Below are positions 21,974 through 32,565 of a stretch of 64,000 bases of DNA, piece by piece. The notes below the pieces were generated by a model. It worked only from the letters and a program-made list of their open reading frames with translations. It did no database searches and was not told where the DNA came from. Made by a program: the position numbers and the translations under genes. The number at the start of each line of letters is the position of its first letter. Position 1 is the stretch's first letter. The stretch comes from Erodium maritimum. Its lineage: Eukaryota > Streptophyta > Magnoliopsida > Geraniales > Geraniaceae. The DNA lies in contig OY997588.1 in NCBI GenBank assembly GCA_963921825.1, positions 57,606,803-57,670,802 on the forward strand, written 5' to 3'.

Positions 21974-22793
21974 GTGTTTGTGGTACCAATTTTTCAAAAT
22001 CTCACACACTATGCACGGGAAATTAAGTATAGGTCTCGGGGAAAGGGGATCTAATATAAGCTTTGCTTGTGAAAGGGTGTGAGGTGCGGCCACTCGCATT
22101 TAGAAGGAGCCTCACACCCAGAACCTGTAAAAGAGTAATAAAAGGTGAACCCCCCAGCTTATCTTAGTGATCCAAAGTTTTCTACTCGTATTCGAAAAAA
22201 CCAATCAAAACTTTGATCTACCACTTGACTCGTAAAGGATCTAGATGGGTTTACAACTCACATAGTCCTAAGGAAATGTAATTGCATGGAAACACCCGAT
22301 CGTATGAGTTATGAATGAGTATATGCATGCTCTTAATTAGTACCGCTAATATGTTAGGACCGAGAAAGCAAATGGCTAAATGACGATAGGGAGGCTTGAA
22401 ATTTTTTCTAGACATTTCAATTTATTTTGTAGACAACCACATGTACACTCTTAATCTACAACAAGTAAATAATGGTTTGTGGAAAGTGGATAGAGTTGAT
22501 GGGATATTTCACTTCATTAGCGAACTCTAGGCCAATATTGCTAACAAATCCAAGTCGTATTTTTCTACCGTCGTATTTTGAGTTGTTTTTTTGTCTTTTA
22601 TTTACTTGTGCATTTGCATGAGGTCTTTTAGTCCGGTTAATTGAGTCATCATATGCATCTTTGATTGCTTTCAATAATCCGCATCGGTCAAGATTCGCCT
22701 AGGGAATTTTATATTGTCGGGTTTACCTTGGTACTTATCTTAGTTTTAGTTTATCTTGCTCCAGAGCAAGCAAGGTTGAAGTGTGGGGGAACT
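21974..22793 (+). other. Interior of the outer Athila-type element, right part, with polypurine tract
   Basis: Reads as the inverted homologue of 10660-11220 of the intact Athila element and ends with CTTGCTCCAGAGCAAGCAAG, then AAGTGTGGGGGAAC, the polypurine tract, next to the 3' LTR start TGATGATCG at 22794. The CTTGCTCcagaGCAAG stretch can form a hairpin. No coding frame is supported. Confidence 0.75.
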
Positions 22794-24128
22794 TGATGAT
22801 CGTAAATGTGTCCTATTTAATTTGACTTTTTTTTCCGACATTTTTACCTTGTTTGTGCCTCATTTTTATATTTTTAGCATTTACTAATTATTGCGCAAAA
22901 CCTCGGTCTTGGTTGATATTTTTCAAGTGTTAAAAATATATTTATGATTGGTCTTGTTTTGTAGGCCGCGAAAAAATAAAAATATTGGCGCAAGAACGAG
23001 GTCAATCGGAGCACTAGTGGAGCAGGAAAGAGCGATTGAAGCGTTAATTTAAAAAGTGCAAAAAGTTATCAGCTGTGAAGCATTGGTCTGGCGTAGTGTA
23101 GCTGTCGCGCATCTCCACCCATCTGATCCTCGAACCACGTGTTGACCTGCTATCTGTTGTTTGATTGCTTCCGTTTTCAGCTCTACGATTGTTGATTGGC
23201 GCGTGTAAGCCGATCTGACGACCTGCAGACCTGGTTGCACCGTTCTTCTGAAGCTCGCGCCCGCACCTGATCCAAAGCAACAACTCAGGCTCCTCTCCTT
23301 CAAGCGCAGCGTTTTGGAGATGGATAAGAACATATTCATTTTTTTCCTCCAACTCGCGTGTAGGATAAGCATCAGAATTGTTTATTTTTTATTTTATTTA
23401 TTTATTTTAGTTTTGTTTCTTATATATACATTAGTAGCGTGAGAGCTAAGGGATATCATATTTTTACCACACAACATTAATTTTCAACCAAGTTTTATTC
23501 TTCTTCTTCTTCTTCTTCTTCTTCTTCTTCTTCTTCTTCTCTCTTTTGTTCTTCAAGATCTTGAATGTTCTTCATCTTGGGAGAAATTTCTACCACTTGA
23601 GGTCATAACTTTGACGATTCAAGGAGTTCTTAAGAATCCATGAGCCTCCCACCATCTCCAACTTCTCCATGTTCATGTGTTGAAGCTTTAGAGAGTTGGA
23701 GATGGTGGGTTTACAAGCTAAATGAGTTTTTGATTGGGTTTCTCAACCCAATTCCTGTTCTAATCTCTATTCTTCTCTTATTTGTTACAAAACTAGGATT
23801 TGTGGATAGCTTGAGTAGGATTTTGACTCCATGACCTTGGATTGCAATCCTTGATGCATGGTTTTATGGTTAACTTAATGTTATTTACACGATTTATTTT
23901 TTAGCTTAAATAGCACCCACTAGCTTGTATGAGTTTTTATCTATATTTAAGCTACTCGATGTTTATGCATGATTTATGTGCTTTGTGTTCAATTTGTCGT
24001 GTTTTTGAACCCGATTTCATGTGCTAGCTATTTCACCTCTTTGGTGTATATCAAGTTCTAGGGTAGAGTTCGTAAAAATGCAAACTTTAGCCCTTTAGTG
24101 AACTTATCTAGGATTTCCGACATTCACA
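22794..24128 (+). repeat. 3' LTR of the outer Athila-type element, left part
   Basis: Begins TGATGATCGTAAATGTG after the polypurine tract and is interrupted at 24128 by LTR B, flanked by TCACA. It contains a (CTT)n microsatellite at about 23495-23540. No gene was recognised in it; the small open frames are not supported. Confidence 0.75.
23495..23540. repeat. (CTT)n microsatellite
   Basis: About 15 CTT units inside the Athila-type 3' LTR. Confidence 0.9.
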
Positions 24129-24181
24129 TGTAAGAACCGCCCCCGTTCGATCCTGGTCGAACCGGTAGCTTTTGGCAAAGT

Positions 24182-24206
24182 TTGACTTTCGGTCGGAAAA
24201 GTCAAC
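24182..24206. promoter_or_regulatory. Imperfect W-box palindrome in LTR B
   Basis: TTGACTTTC, GGTC, GGAAAAGTCAA: the same palindrome as in LTRs A and C with slight decay, followed by the conserved AAAAAGCTTAGCCGTC box. Confidence 0.4.
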
Positions 24207-24929
24207 GGATGACTCCGGAAGTCATTCGGGACCTTTCCGGGGCCCAAAAAGCTTAGCCGTCATCACGGTTAGCTTAGTTGGGCCATTTCCTTTAATTTGA
24301 CTGTAATATTGGAAAAGTCAATTTTTGGTCAAACCGGGACTTTATATCGACAAATCGTATTTAAATTGAGGTGCTGGATTTTTAGCTAGAGACAAGTGGT
24401 CCCTACATGGACACTTGTCCATGCTAGCTTGGAGGGGAAGAAAATAGGCTAAAAGGACCCTTTCACCCCTCCCAAATGGCCTTAAGTGGATAAGAATCTA
24501 AAGGGGCTTTTGGTAATTCATCAATTTAGGTCATTTAAAGCATTTGGAGCAACAATTTCAGCCACAACACTTGGGCTAGCAAAAAATTAGAGAGAGAGGA
24601 AGAGAAGAGAGCTTCCATTGAAGCTTAAAGAGAAAGCAAGAGAAGAAGAGCTCATCCAAGGCCATTTCTTCATCCATTCTTCACCAAAATCTTGTTTCCT
24701 TCATCACCTCATCATTCTAAAGGTATGTACACTATCACAATCTGTAAGAACCGTTCCCAGTCAACGCCGGTCAATCGGCGGAAAAACGGAAAAATTTAAA
24801 ATTTTTGGACATACACATAAATGAACCTAAATTTGATCCCTAGGGTCATAACGGACTTAAGTTGACCCCGATATCGACCAAAGTGAGTTCTGGGGGACTC
24901 AGGGCAACTTTTTTGACCAATTTGGGAAA

Positions 24930-24957
24930 GGTTGACTTTTTGCCGTAAAAGTCAACC
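24930..24957. promoter_or_regulatory. W-box-containing palindrome in LTR A
   Basis: GGTTGACTTTT, 6-bp spacer, AAAAGTCAACC: perfect 11-bp arms with a TTGAC core in each. It lies about 190 bp into the LTR. Confidence 0.5.
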
Positions 24958-25628
24958 GAGCGACGTTTTGGTCCGTTCGAGGCCCGTTTTGGATCCAAAA
25001 AGCTTAGCCGTCGTTACAGCGGTCTTAGTTAGGCCGTTTCCTTGTAGCCCGTGAAATTTCATAATTTCTTGGAAAATGGGCCCGTTCGGGGCCCGAGACG
25101 ACCGAATTTCGCGAATCTGACTGAAAAATATCTACGAAGATATTTTTCAAAAAGGTGGGACCCACAAGACACTTGTCACACAACTGGTGGTTGTTGGTTT
25201 TTAAAATAAAGAAAGGAGAGTGGTAGTTTGTAATTAAGAGGTATGATGTGTTTTTTTAAAACAAAATAAAAGAGTTTGGTAGAGAAGTGTTCGACCACTT
25301 ATCAAAAAAAAGAGAAAATAAGAGAGAGAAAGAAGAGAGAAGAAGGAGAGAAGGAAAAGGAAAAAAAGAGAAGAAGGTGTTAGGGTTGTGGATTTTTCCG
25401 ACTATCCAACCAACAGATCGTCTCAACGTTGAAGAATCGAGCTCCCATCGTCATTCCCTACGGTGAGAACCTATTCGATTCTTGTTTTGGTACGTTTAAA
25501 AGTTAGGGTTTGTGTTTAAACTAGTTAAATATGGAGGAGTTGAGGTGTGGGGTTCGTTGGGGACGTTTTGGGGCGAAAATGATCGGTTTCTGGTGATCGG
25601 AGGCTCGGGGGAGCTCCGGCCACCGTGG

Positions 25629-27315
25629 TGTTGGGTCTCGAGGTAGGGTTGGAGATGAACCAACTCGCAGCGGAAAATCAATGAAAACCAAGAGACGATT
25701 AAAACCATGAAACAACTAATAAAGAATGGATTCACAAGAGAAAAATTCAGCACTAGTTCTTACCAAAACAAGAACACCGGTTAACGAATGATTGGCTTGA
25801 GTCTCCAAGACGCCTACGTATCCACATGGGAATCAAAGCCACGTAGTTCTTCTCTTTGAGGACTCAAGAACACAAACATGGAGGTGGGAGCTTGCCAAAC
25901 CAGAAATGGCCATGGAAGAGGGAGAGAAAATGTGTTTCCTATTCTTGTCTTGTTTTTGTTATGTTGAAAAAAGATGACTTAAACATAACAGAACCCATAC
26001 TTGTCCAACTAAAGGCATGGGACAAGTATGGTGTCAAGTAAGGTGTAAATAGGACAAAGTATGGCAAGACAAGATTGAGTTAGGTGGTGAATCACCAACA
26101 CCTTAATCCTTGTCTTGCTTGCTTAGTACTAATTAATCAAGACTTGATTAATTAGTTCCATGGGCCTTGGTTGCATGGGCCTTTCATGGGCCTCTTGGAA
26201 CATGGCCCGTGTCCATTTCTAACGAGGTCCCGTGATTCGCTCATCGCCTCCAAGCCTTCCATACCGGAAATGTCCAACATTATCCGACGCGATCAATCCC
26301 AAGACTCCAAGCCTTGTCTCGATCCGTAAAGTCCTATTCACTTACGGGCACATGACCCAAAACCCAGTTTTGGTCATATCCTGAGACAACTCCCTTTTGG
26401 CCATTCTCCATAAATGTGTCAATGAGTTTCATCCTCCGGTGTGACCCTTAGGTTATGCATGTCAATAGATCAACGTAAAATCCCATTTTACTTGATCCTA
26501 TTTAAGTGGCAACTAACGAGACTTTAGTATTGCCTGACACTACATAGCGAATCGACCCTGTCGATTCTAACCTTTCCGTCGTCCCTGTCATTATCCTTTT
26601 ATCTCCGATATCCTGATTGAGATAAGGCATAGAGCCGTCATCCTTATTATTCTCAATCATCGTTCCTTGATATGTGAGATGACTGAAGATATGATACCCA
26701 GTATCATGTGCATGGCCATGCTATTCTTTCAGTCACTCTCGATCAAGCGGCCGAGAACCGATATCTTTCCCATACCTCAGTATGAGGGATAAATCCCTTA
26801 GCCGCCTTTCGTGTCACTCATGTAGCCCGTCCCCAAGCCAATCCTGGTCGTTATGGAAGCCTTGTTACGGATAACGTTAGGCTCAGGTCAAACTCAGTTG
26901 TTGACTACATAGCGATCACAAAGACTCCTTGGTCTAAGGATACATGACAAGCTACAACACTGAATATGTTCATGACTTAATCTATGGCACATATTCAGGG
27001 CGGGTCGTCCAATATCATGTCCCACATGATATCTATGATCAGACTCTGGAATCTCATTCCAATGACTAACAGAACGTAAGCCATAAAGAGCCATCTTTCA
27101 TACTAGTCGCTTCTAGTGAAGCTTTGTTGACTAGGGACCCATCGAGTGTGATCTATCTCGATCTATGGTTCTATTCGCATGGTGGGCATAGATCAGAGCA
27201 CACGTCGATTTATTACTCCAACACATAAGTAATATAAAACCGCTTTAATTTTATTGCTAACGATGATATATACATTTGGACATTTAGGATTGAACTACGG
27301 GCACTAAGACTAACA
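25629..27315 (-). mobile_element. Copia solo LTR
   Basis: On plus it reads TGTTGGGTCTCGAGGTAGGG to GGGCACTAAGACTAACA, 1687 bp, the reverse complement of the LTR family at 51440-53128. The target-site duplication CGTGG lies at 25624-25628 and 27316-27320. It has no PBS, interior or partner LTR, so it is a solo LTR. It is the innermost layer of the right arm of the nest. Confidence 0.95.
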
Positions 27316-28363
27316 CGTGGGTGGTGGCTGGCCGGAGCTGGACCGGCCACCACTGTGGTGAACCGGTCCAAAACGGGTCCATCCACCCACGGCTAGTGGT
27401 GGCCGGGTGGGGCCCACATGTCGGGTCTCGGGTTTTTCGTGTTCGGGTGGTTTTAGACGATCCCCAAGTCGATAATTCACACCCGGAACGAATTATGGAA
27501 TTAAATTGTGAAAATTGGAAATGGAGGGTTTAGAAACTTTAAACGCGAATTAAATCGCTCGGGAGTCGGAAATTGATTCCGTCGATTGCGTTGGAACACT
27601 TGAATTGTTTTAGGATCGTAGAAACGAAAACGGGAATTTTCGGAGGCCCGGAAGGGCGTTTTCCGATCCCGGGCAGATTCGCCGAGCCGGGCAAATCGGG
27701 CCTTTCCGGGCCCGTGGTTGACAATGTTGAGTAATTGGGAGGTTTGGGAGTGATCGACATTGTCGGGGTTTCTTTTGGGCGTCAAATTCATTTAATTTCA
27801 GCTTTGCCTGCGAACTAAAAAAGTGTTTAAATTGTGATCATTCTAGACCGTATCGCCGACCGTGGAAAGAGGAGGCTAAGCGGGAAATCTGGAGCATTGC
27901 CGGAGCGCGAGCATCGGTTTTGACACGCTTCAAGAGGTAGGGAAAAGTAGCCGGATCTCGGCCCTGACTAGGGAAGGTTAACAGTAGAAATGCATGTGGC
28001 ACTTGGGTGTCGTAGGATCAGTGAACGTAACGAACATTAGAAATACATGTGACACCTAGAGGTGTCGTAGGATAAGTGAACGTATCGAACAATAGAAATG
28101 CATGCGACACTTAGTGGTGTCATAGGATAAGTGAAAATATCGAACATTAGAAGTGCTTGTGGCTTTTGGTTGTGCCCGTAGGTTGATTGAATTGTTTGTG
28201 TTTGTGGGTGGCCATGAGTGCCTGTGGGGAGTTGAACCTGTATTTGGTTGACTGACATGCCGAGTGGTAGTTAGTCGTGTTGTTATATTCTTTTTCCTTT
28301 ATTTTGCGGGGTATTGTGTGCTATTTGGTTGTGACTGTGATCGTTCTGGTGATACCTGTTGAG

Positions 28364-28720
28364 CTATGCCCGAGGGGTGTGTCGTACCCTCCGGTGCGCA
28401 GTCGGTAAAGAGCAGAGGGATGTGGTCCCCGTCAGGTGTGTCGCACCTTCCGGCGCGTGATCGGTAAAGTGCTGAGGCTAGAGCTGTGCCCGAGAGGTGT
28501 GTCGTACCTTCCAATGCGCGGTCGGTAAAGAGCAGAGGGCTGTGGTCCCCGTCAGGTGTGTCGCACCTTCCGGCGCGTGATTGGTAAAGTGCTGAGGCTG
28601 GATTTATGCCCGAGGGGTGTGTCGTACCCTCCGGTGCGCGGTCGGAAAAGAGCAGAGGGTTGTGGTCCCCGTCAGGTGTGTCGCACCTTCCGGCGCGTGA
28701 TCGGTAAAGTGCTGAGGCTT
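28364..28720. repeat. Three-unit 120-bp minisatellite in LTR A
   Basis: Units begin near 28364, 28484 and 28603. Each is a dimer of two related ~60-bp halves, one with GTGTGTCGTACC and GTCGGTAAAGAGCAGAGG, the other with GTGTGTCGCACCTTCCGGCG and ATCGGTAAAGTGCTGAGG. This is a higher-order tandem repeat. Confidence 0.9.
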
Positions 28721-29569
28721 GTGGTTGTGGTTTGCGTGACTTTGATCACTTTGGTGTTGTGTTCTTCGAGGCCGTCTTTACTGTGTCAAGTCTACACTAC
28801 CGGTACAGGTGTTTAAATGGTTGGGGAAAGTAACAGTTTTCGTGTGACAGTCGGGTTATTTGAGTTTGGGGATAATAGTCCCCGGTGTTTTGTTTGTTGT
28901 TGGTGTTTCCGGCATTTCTGCTAGTATGCCGTAGTCAGTCTGGTATCCGTGGTGGTGAGCGAAACGCTCACCCCTAGCTGCTTTTCCTACAGGTACTGGT
29001 CGCGAGGCAGACTAGGGGAACTCTCGAAGCTTGAAGAGCTGGGAGCGGGAGTCCGGGTTTTTGGGAGTTTAGCGACGTACGCTTTGGTTTTGTCCACTTG
29101 TTTTGGACGTATTTTAAGTTGTAAAATATTATTTTGATTAACTCAAAGTGGTGATTTTAAGCGGTTATTAAAATGTTTGAAAATTGTTTTATTGTTTCAC
29201 CGTTCGCGTTCCGGGTTCGGTCCTACTGAATTCGGGGCGTGACACAATCTCTTTTCCATTCATTTCAATCTTTGGGTTTTATTGGATTTTGCTTAAACTA
29301 GCTAGGTTTTTGAGTTCTATGTGGTTGATTGTTGTTAGTTGTTGTTCTAGAGCTTTAGATGATTGATTTGGGTTGAAATCAATGAGTTTTGTTTGATTTT
29401 TGATTTGGAAATCCTTTGGGCATTTGTTGATTTGATGTTTCCTACCATGGGTGTAGGAGGATTGGAGTTATTGGACTGTTTTGGAGGTTTTGAGTGACTG
29501 AAAATGGAGTTTGGGTGTTGATTTTCGGGGAAAATAGGCTGGAGGAAGAAGAAGGACGAAACAGGTCTG

Positions 29570-29705
29570 GGCCGTCACAGATCCGTGACAAGAACCGTGA
29601 CGGGAGACGTCACGGCTTCGTGAGGGAGACCGTAACGGCACTCGCCACGGGTCCGTGACGTCATCCGTGACGGGGAGTCTCACGGCTCTGTGACCCGACC
29701 CGTGG
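29570..29705. repeat. Cluster of CCGTGACG/CGTCACGG inverted motifs in LTR B
   Basis: Within about 130 bp, GTCACAG, CCGTGAC, CGTGACGGGAGACGTCACGG, CCGTGACGTCATCCGTGACGG and TCACGGCTCTGTGAC follow one another. Several can pair as hairpins, and TGACGTCA is a CRE/ASF-1-like palindrome. Confidence 0.7.
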
Positions 29706-30004
29706 TAGACCAGTTTTGACCCTTTTGAATCCTCCTTGGGTATTTTTTCGTCTTTTAGAAAGGTTGTTTTGAACCAAACGGTTGGTTTTTTTATCTTAGT
29801 TGTGTGTCTTGTGGTTAGTCTTTAATTATAGTTTTAATTGTGATCCAAGACCTTGGACCCGAGCTCGGAGGAGGAGAACTTTGGGACGCCGTGAGAAGAC
29901 GGAGAGGAAGCTAGCCAGGACGTCAGCAGCTAGGAGTATTAAGCTTTGGAGAATTCACTGTAGGGAAAAGTACTAAACTCTTCTTTTAATTTAAGAACGT
30001 AACA

Positions 30005-30145
30005 CTATGCCTATAGGATAAATAATAACCGGAAAGGTCCTAGTTTGCATGTAGGATGTGATTCACTAGATTAACCGCTTTTCAATTACAATAATAACCG
30101 GACGAGTCTTAGTTTGCATGAAAGATGTGATTCACTACTTTAATC
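30005..30145. repeat. Two-unit tandem repeat in LTR B
   Basis: AATAATAACCGGA(A/C)(A/G)(A/G)GTC, TAGTTTGCATG and GATGTGATTCACTA occur in two units of about 78 bp. Confidence 0.75.
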
Positions 30146-30499
30146 GCTTTCAATATCTTGGGAAATTGTCGTGCTAGTAGAATGGCCATGTCGAGCCTTA
30201 TGGTTGCTTGTTGATTGTATTTACTAATGTTTGTTCGCCTTAAGGTCGATGCATGTTCCGTCCTTAGGATAAGATAAGAGTCAAACTAGACTAATTGATT
30301 TATGATGATCGTAATGAAATTGGTTGATCCGTGTTATGATTGATTGATTGATTGAATGAATGTTTGAGTGTGAATTGGTTGTTCCTAAGGATATGATCGG
30401 GTGAGTGATAGACCGATGATACGTGGTTGGTAAGTCTTCCGGTAAGCTGGGTTGACATTGAGTGTGGCTGTATTGTGCATGTTATGCTATTGTGTGGCT

Positions 30500-30700
30500 C
30501 GAGTGTGTACCCCAAGGTGGACATTCCGGGAAGACAGCTAGTCCGACGTGCGGTTCCGGTATGATGTGAGTGTGGACCCCGAGGTGGACATTCCGGGAAG
30601 ATACCTAGCCCGACGTGCGGTTCCGGTATGTTATGTGATTGTATACCCCGACGTGCGTTTCCGGGAAGACGTCGAGGCCGATGTGCGTTTCCGGTATGGC
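30500..30700. repeat. GC-rich tandem repeat in LTR B
   Basis: About 2.5-3 units of 70-80 bp share GTGGACATTCCGGGAAGA and CCGACGTGCGGTTCCGGTAT. The CCGACGTGCG..TTCCGG core recurs four times. Confidence 0.75.
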
Positions 30701-31392
30701 GTGTGGTTACTTACTCCGAGGGAGTATTGCTGGTTTCGCCCCGATGATCTATGGTCCTTTGGAGACATTTCCGGGACCTCCGACGATATGTGTTCCTAGG
30801 GAATGTTTCCGGAAGTCCTGACGGCATGTGTCTCCTCTGGACCGAAGGGCAATCTGATATGATGTACCAGTCAGTGTACAGATCAGAGTCTTGGGTTTTG
30901 ATATTCAGTATTTTGGTATTTGTGTACTTCTTTAATTGATTCCTTTGGTAAATTTGTTATCTTTCCGTTGATATCCTTGAGTGTTACCTCTTCAAAGTAT
31001 TGTAATTCTAGTTGATCTTTATTCAGTGTCTGTTGGATAATTGTACTAATCAGTTTTATTGTTAAAACGGGGGTTCCTTTACTTTACTGCTTTTTCCTAC
31101 TGAGCGCAAGTTCACCCCCTTCTAGTTTAGACTTAGAGATTTCTTCGAGACTCGGGAGTTCCTGGAGGATCCGGGTGTCTTATTGTAGTTGGACGTACTT
31201 TCCATCTTGTATCGAACTACTTTTCTTACGTATTTGGACTGAGTATTTGACCTATTTTTATCATAATCGTTATTTGAAATTTTAAAGGTTTGGAGTTGTT
31301 TCCCAATTACTTTAACTTTATTATTATTTTATTACAGTTCCTAGCTCACGTCTCGAGTCCGGTCAAAACCGGATTTGGGGCATGACATCACA

Positions 31393-32565
31393 TGTCTTGA
31401 TTTCCTATTGGCGAGATAGAAATATACTAGGAAGTGTTTTCTCGATTCTCTTGAGTATTTCAAGCCGACCGAACGATTTGAGGATTTTCCCATGATTGTT
31501 GTGGGCGCTATGTAGATTGATGTTTGAAGCGATCCATGATTCGATCTTGTGTGAGACGAGATTTCACTTGTATAGAATTTACTTACGCTTGTGTATTACC
31601 AGAATATCGTGATTCGATGTTCTATGTAGTTCTACTTGATAATTGAAGTTGTCTTGATCGGTGGTGTTTGGTTTTCAAGAAGTGAACTAGACGTAGCTAA
31701 GTAGATTTTATTTATTGATTTAGAGTCTAATTTATGCTTGTGTATTACTAGAGCTTCGTGATTCATTGCTCTATTTAGTTCTCCTTGATGATCGATGCAT
31801 TCGACTATTAGGTTGATTGAACTAGGCGTAGCTAAGTAGATTCAATAATTTATTTAGAGTCCGCTCATGGATATGTAGTACCAGAGTATGGTGCTTTTCG
31901 GTGTTCATCTTTATTGATAGCATTCGAGAATTAGGAAGTGAACTAGGCGTAGCGGAGTCGATTCGACGAGTGTCGTAGCTATCTCTACTTGTGGTACTTG
32001 GTAGCGAGAGTGACATGCATTCGTTGTCATTATCTGTCGTTATAGGATTGATAGAGCTTTTCTCAAGATAATAGAACTACACCATTTTATTATTGCTTTT
32101 CGATGATTGATGGTTCGTATATCGGTCCGGGAAATGGTCTTGAGCCCTCTCCCTGTGACTAGTATGTGGTTGATTTCATGATACCGCATACATAGGAACT
32201 TAAGTGTTCTAAGACCATAAGGAAAGCATTATTGTTTTTACACATCGTTAACCAAACCATGCGTTTATTGGAAATTCGTGTTTACTTATACTCGTGACTG
32301 ACTCTTGGTGTGAATCAAATGCTATGTGTCTTAGGTGGAAGCGTGTGTATAGATTTCTTTGTTTTCTAAACTAAAACAAATATTTTACTTTCTTCCCTTT
32401 TATTTTCCCTTTTGGGGATGTGGAAGCGACAACCCGCGACCTTAGGTTTTAGCAAAATACTAGTGATACCTCTAATCCTTGTGAGATCGATCGATACTTA
32501 ACCGTCACATATATTACTTGATGACCGTATCCTGATGCACATTAAAAGAGGGTTTTGACACATAG
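31393..32565 (+). repeat. 3' LTR of the outer Athila-type element, right part
   Basis: Continues the LTR interrupted at 24128. The end is judged from similarity to the 74 bp before the 5' PBS (7186-7259), so it is approximate. Internal near-repeats of GAACTAG(A/G)CGTAGCTAAGTAGATT occur at about 31684, 31818 and 31937. No gene is present. Confidence 0.6.

Larger units (their letters stand above)
24743..29244 (+). mobile_element. Solo LTR, family A, nested in B and split by a copia solo LTR
   Basis: Starts TGTAAGAACCGTTCCCAG and ends ATTCGGGGCGTGACA. The target-site duplication CAATC lies at 24738-24742 and 29245-29249. Its own length is about 2.8 kb once 25629-27320 is removed. It is inserted about 614 bp into LTR B, a related LTR. 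It contains a three-unit 120-bp minisatellite at 28364-28720. No retrotransposon interior is present. Confidence 0.88.
24129..31387 (+). mobile_element. Solo LTR, family B, containing nested LTR A
   Basis: Starts TGTAAGAACCGCCCCC and ends GGATTTGGGGCATGACA. A 5-bp target-site duplication TCACA lies at 24124-24128 and 31388-31392. Without LTR A and one copy of its duplication the LTR is about 2.75 kb. It shares start, end and several boxes with LTR A, so both belong to one LTR superfamily. No internal region, PBS or second LTR is present, which indicates LTR-LTR recombination. The parent lineage was not identified. Confidence 0.85.
7186..32565 (+). mobile_element. Internally deleted Athila-type element, outer shell of the nest
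   Basis: The pieces are: end of a 5' LTR (about 7186-7259), PBS (7260-7278), interior (7279-7977 and 21974-22793), polypurine tract, and 3' LTR (22794-24128 and about 31393-32565). The last ~70 bp of both LTRs can be aligned by eye (ACCGT..AAATTTTATTGCTTGA against ACCGT..ATATATTACTTGA, and GCACGTTAAGG against GCACATTAAAA). The interior totals only about 1.5 kb and has no gag or pol, so it was mobilised in trans or has suffered a large deletion. Interior sequence at 21974-22460 is homologous, inverted, to 10660-11220 of the intact Athila element. Confidence 0.7.

Noticed and set aside
23044..23372. Minus-strand frames in the Athila-type 3' LTR
   Set aside because: Two overlapping frames without motif in non-coding LTR sequence.
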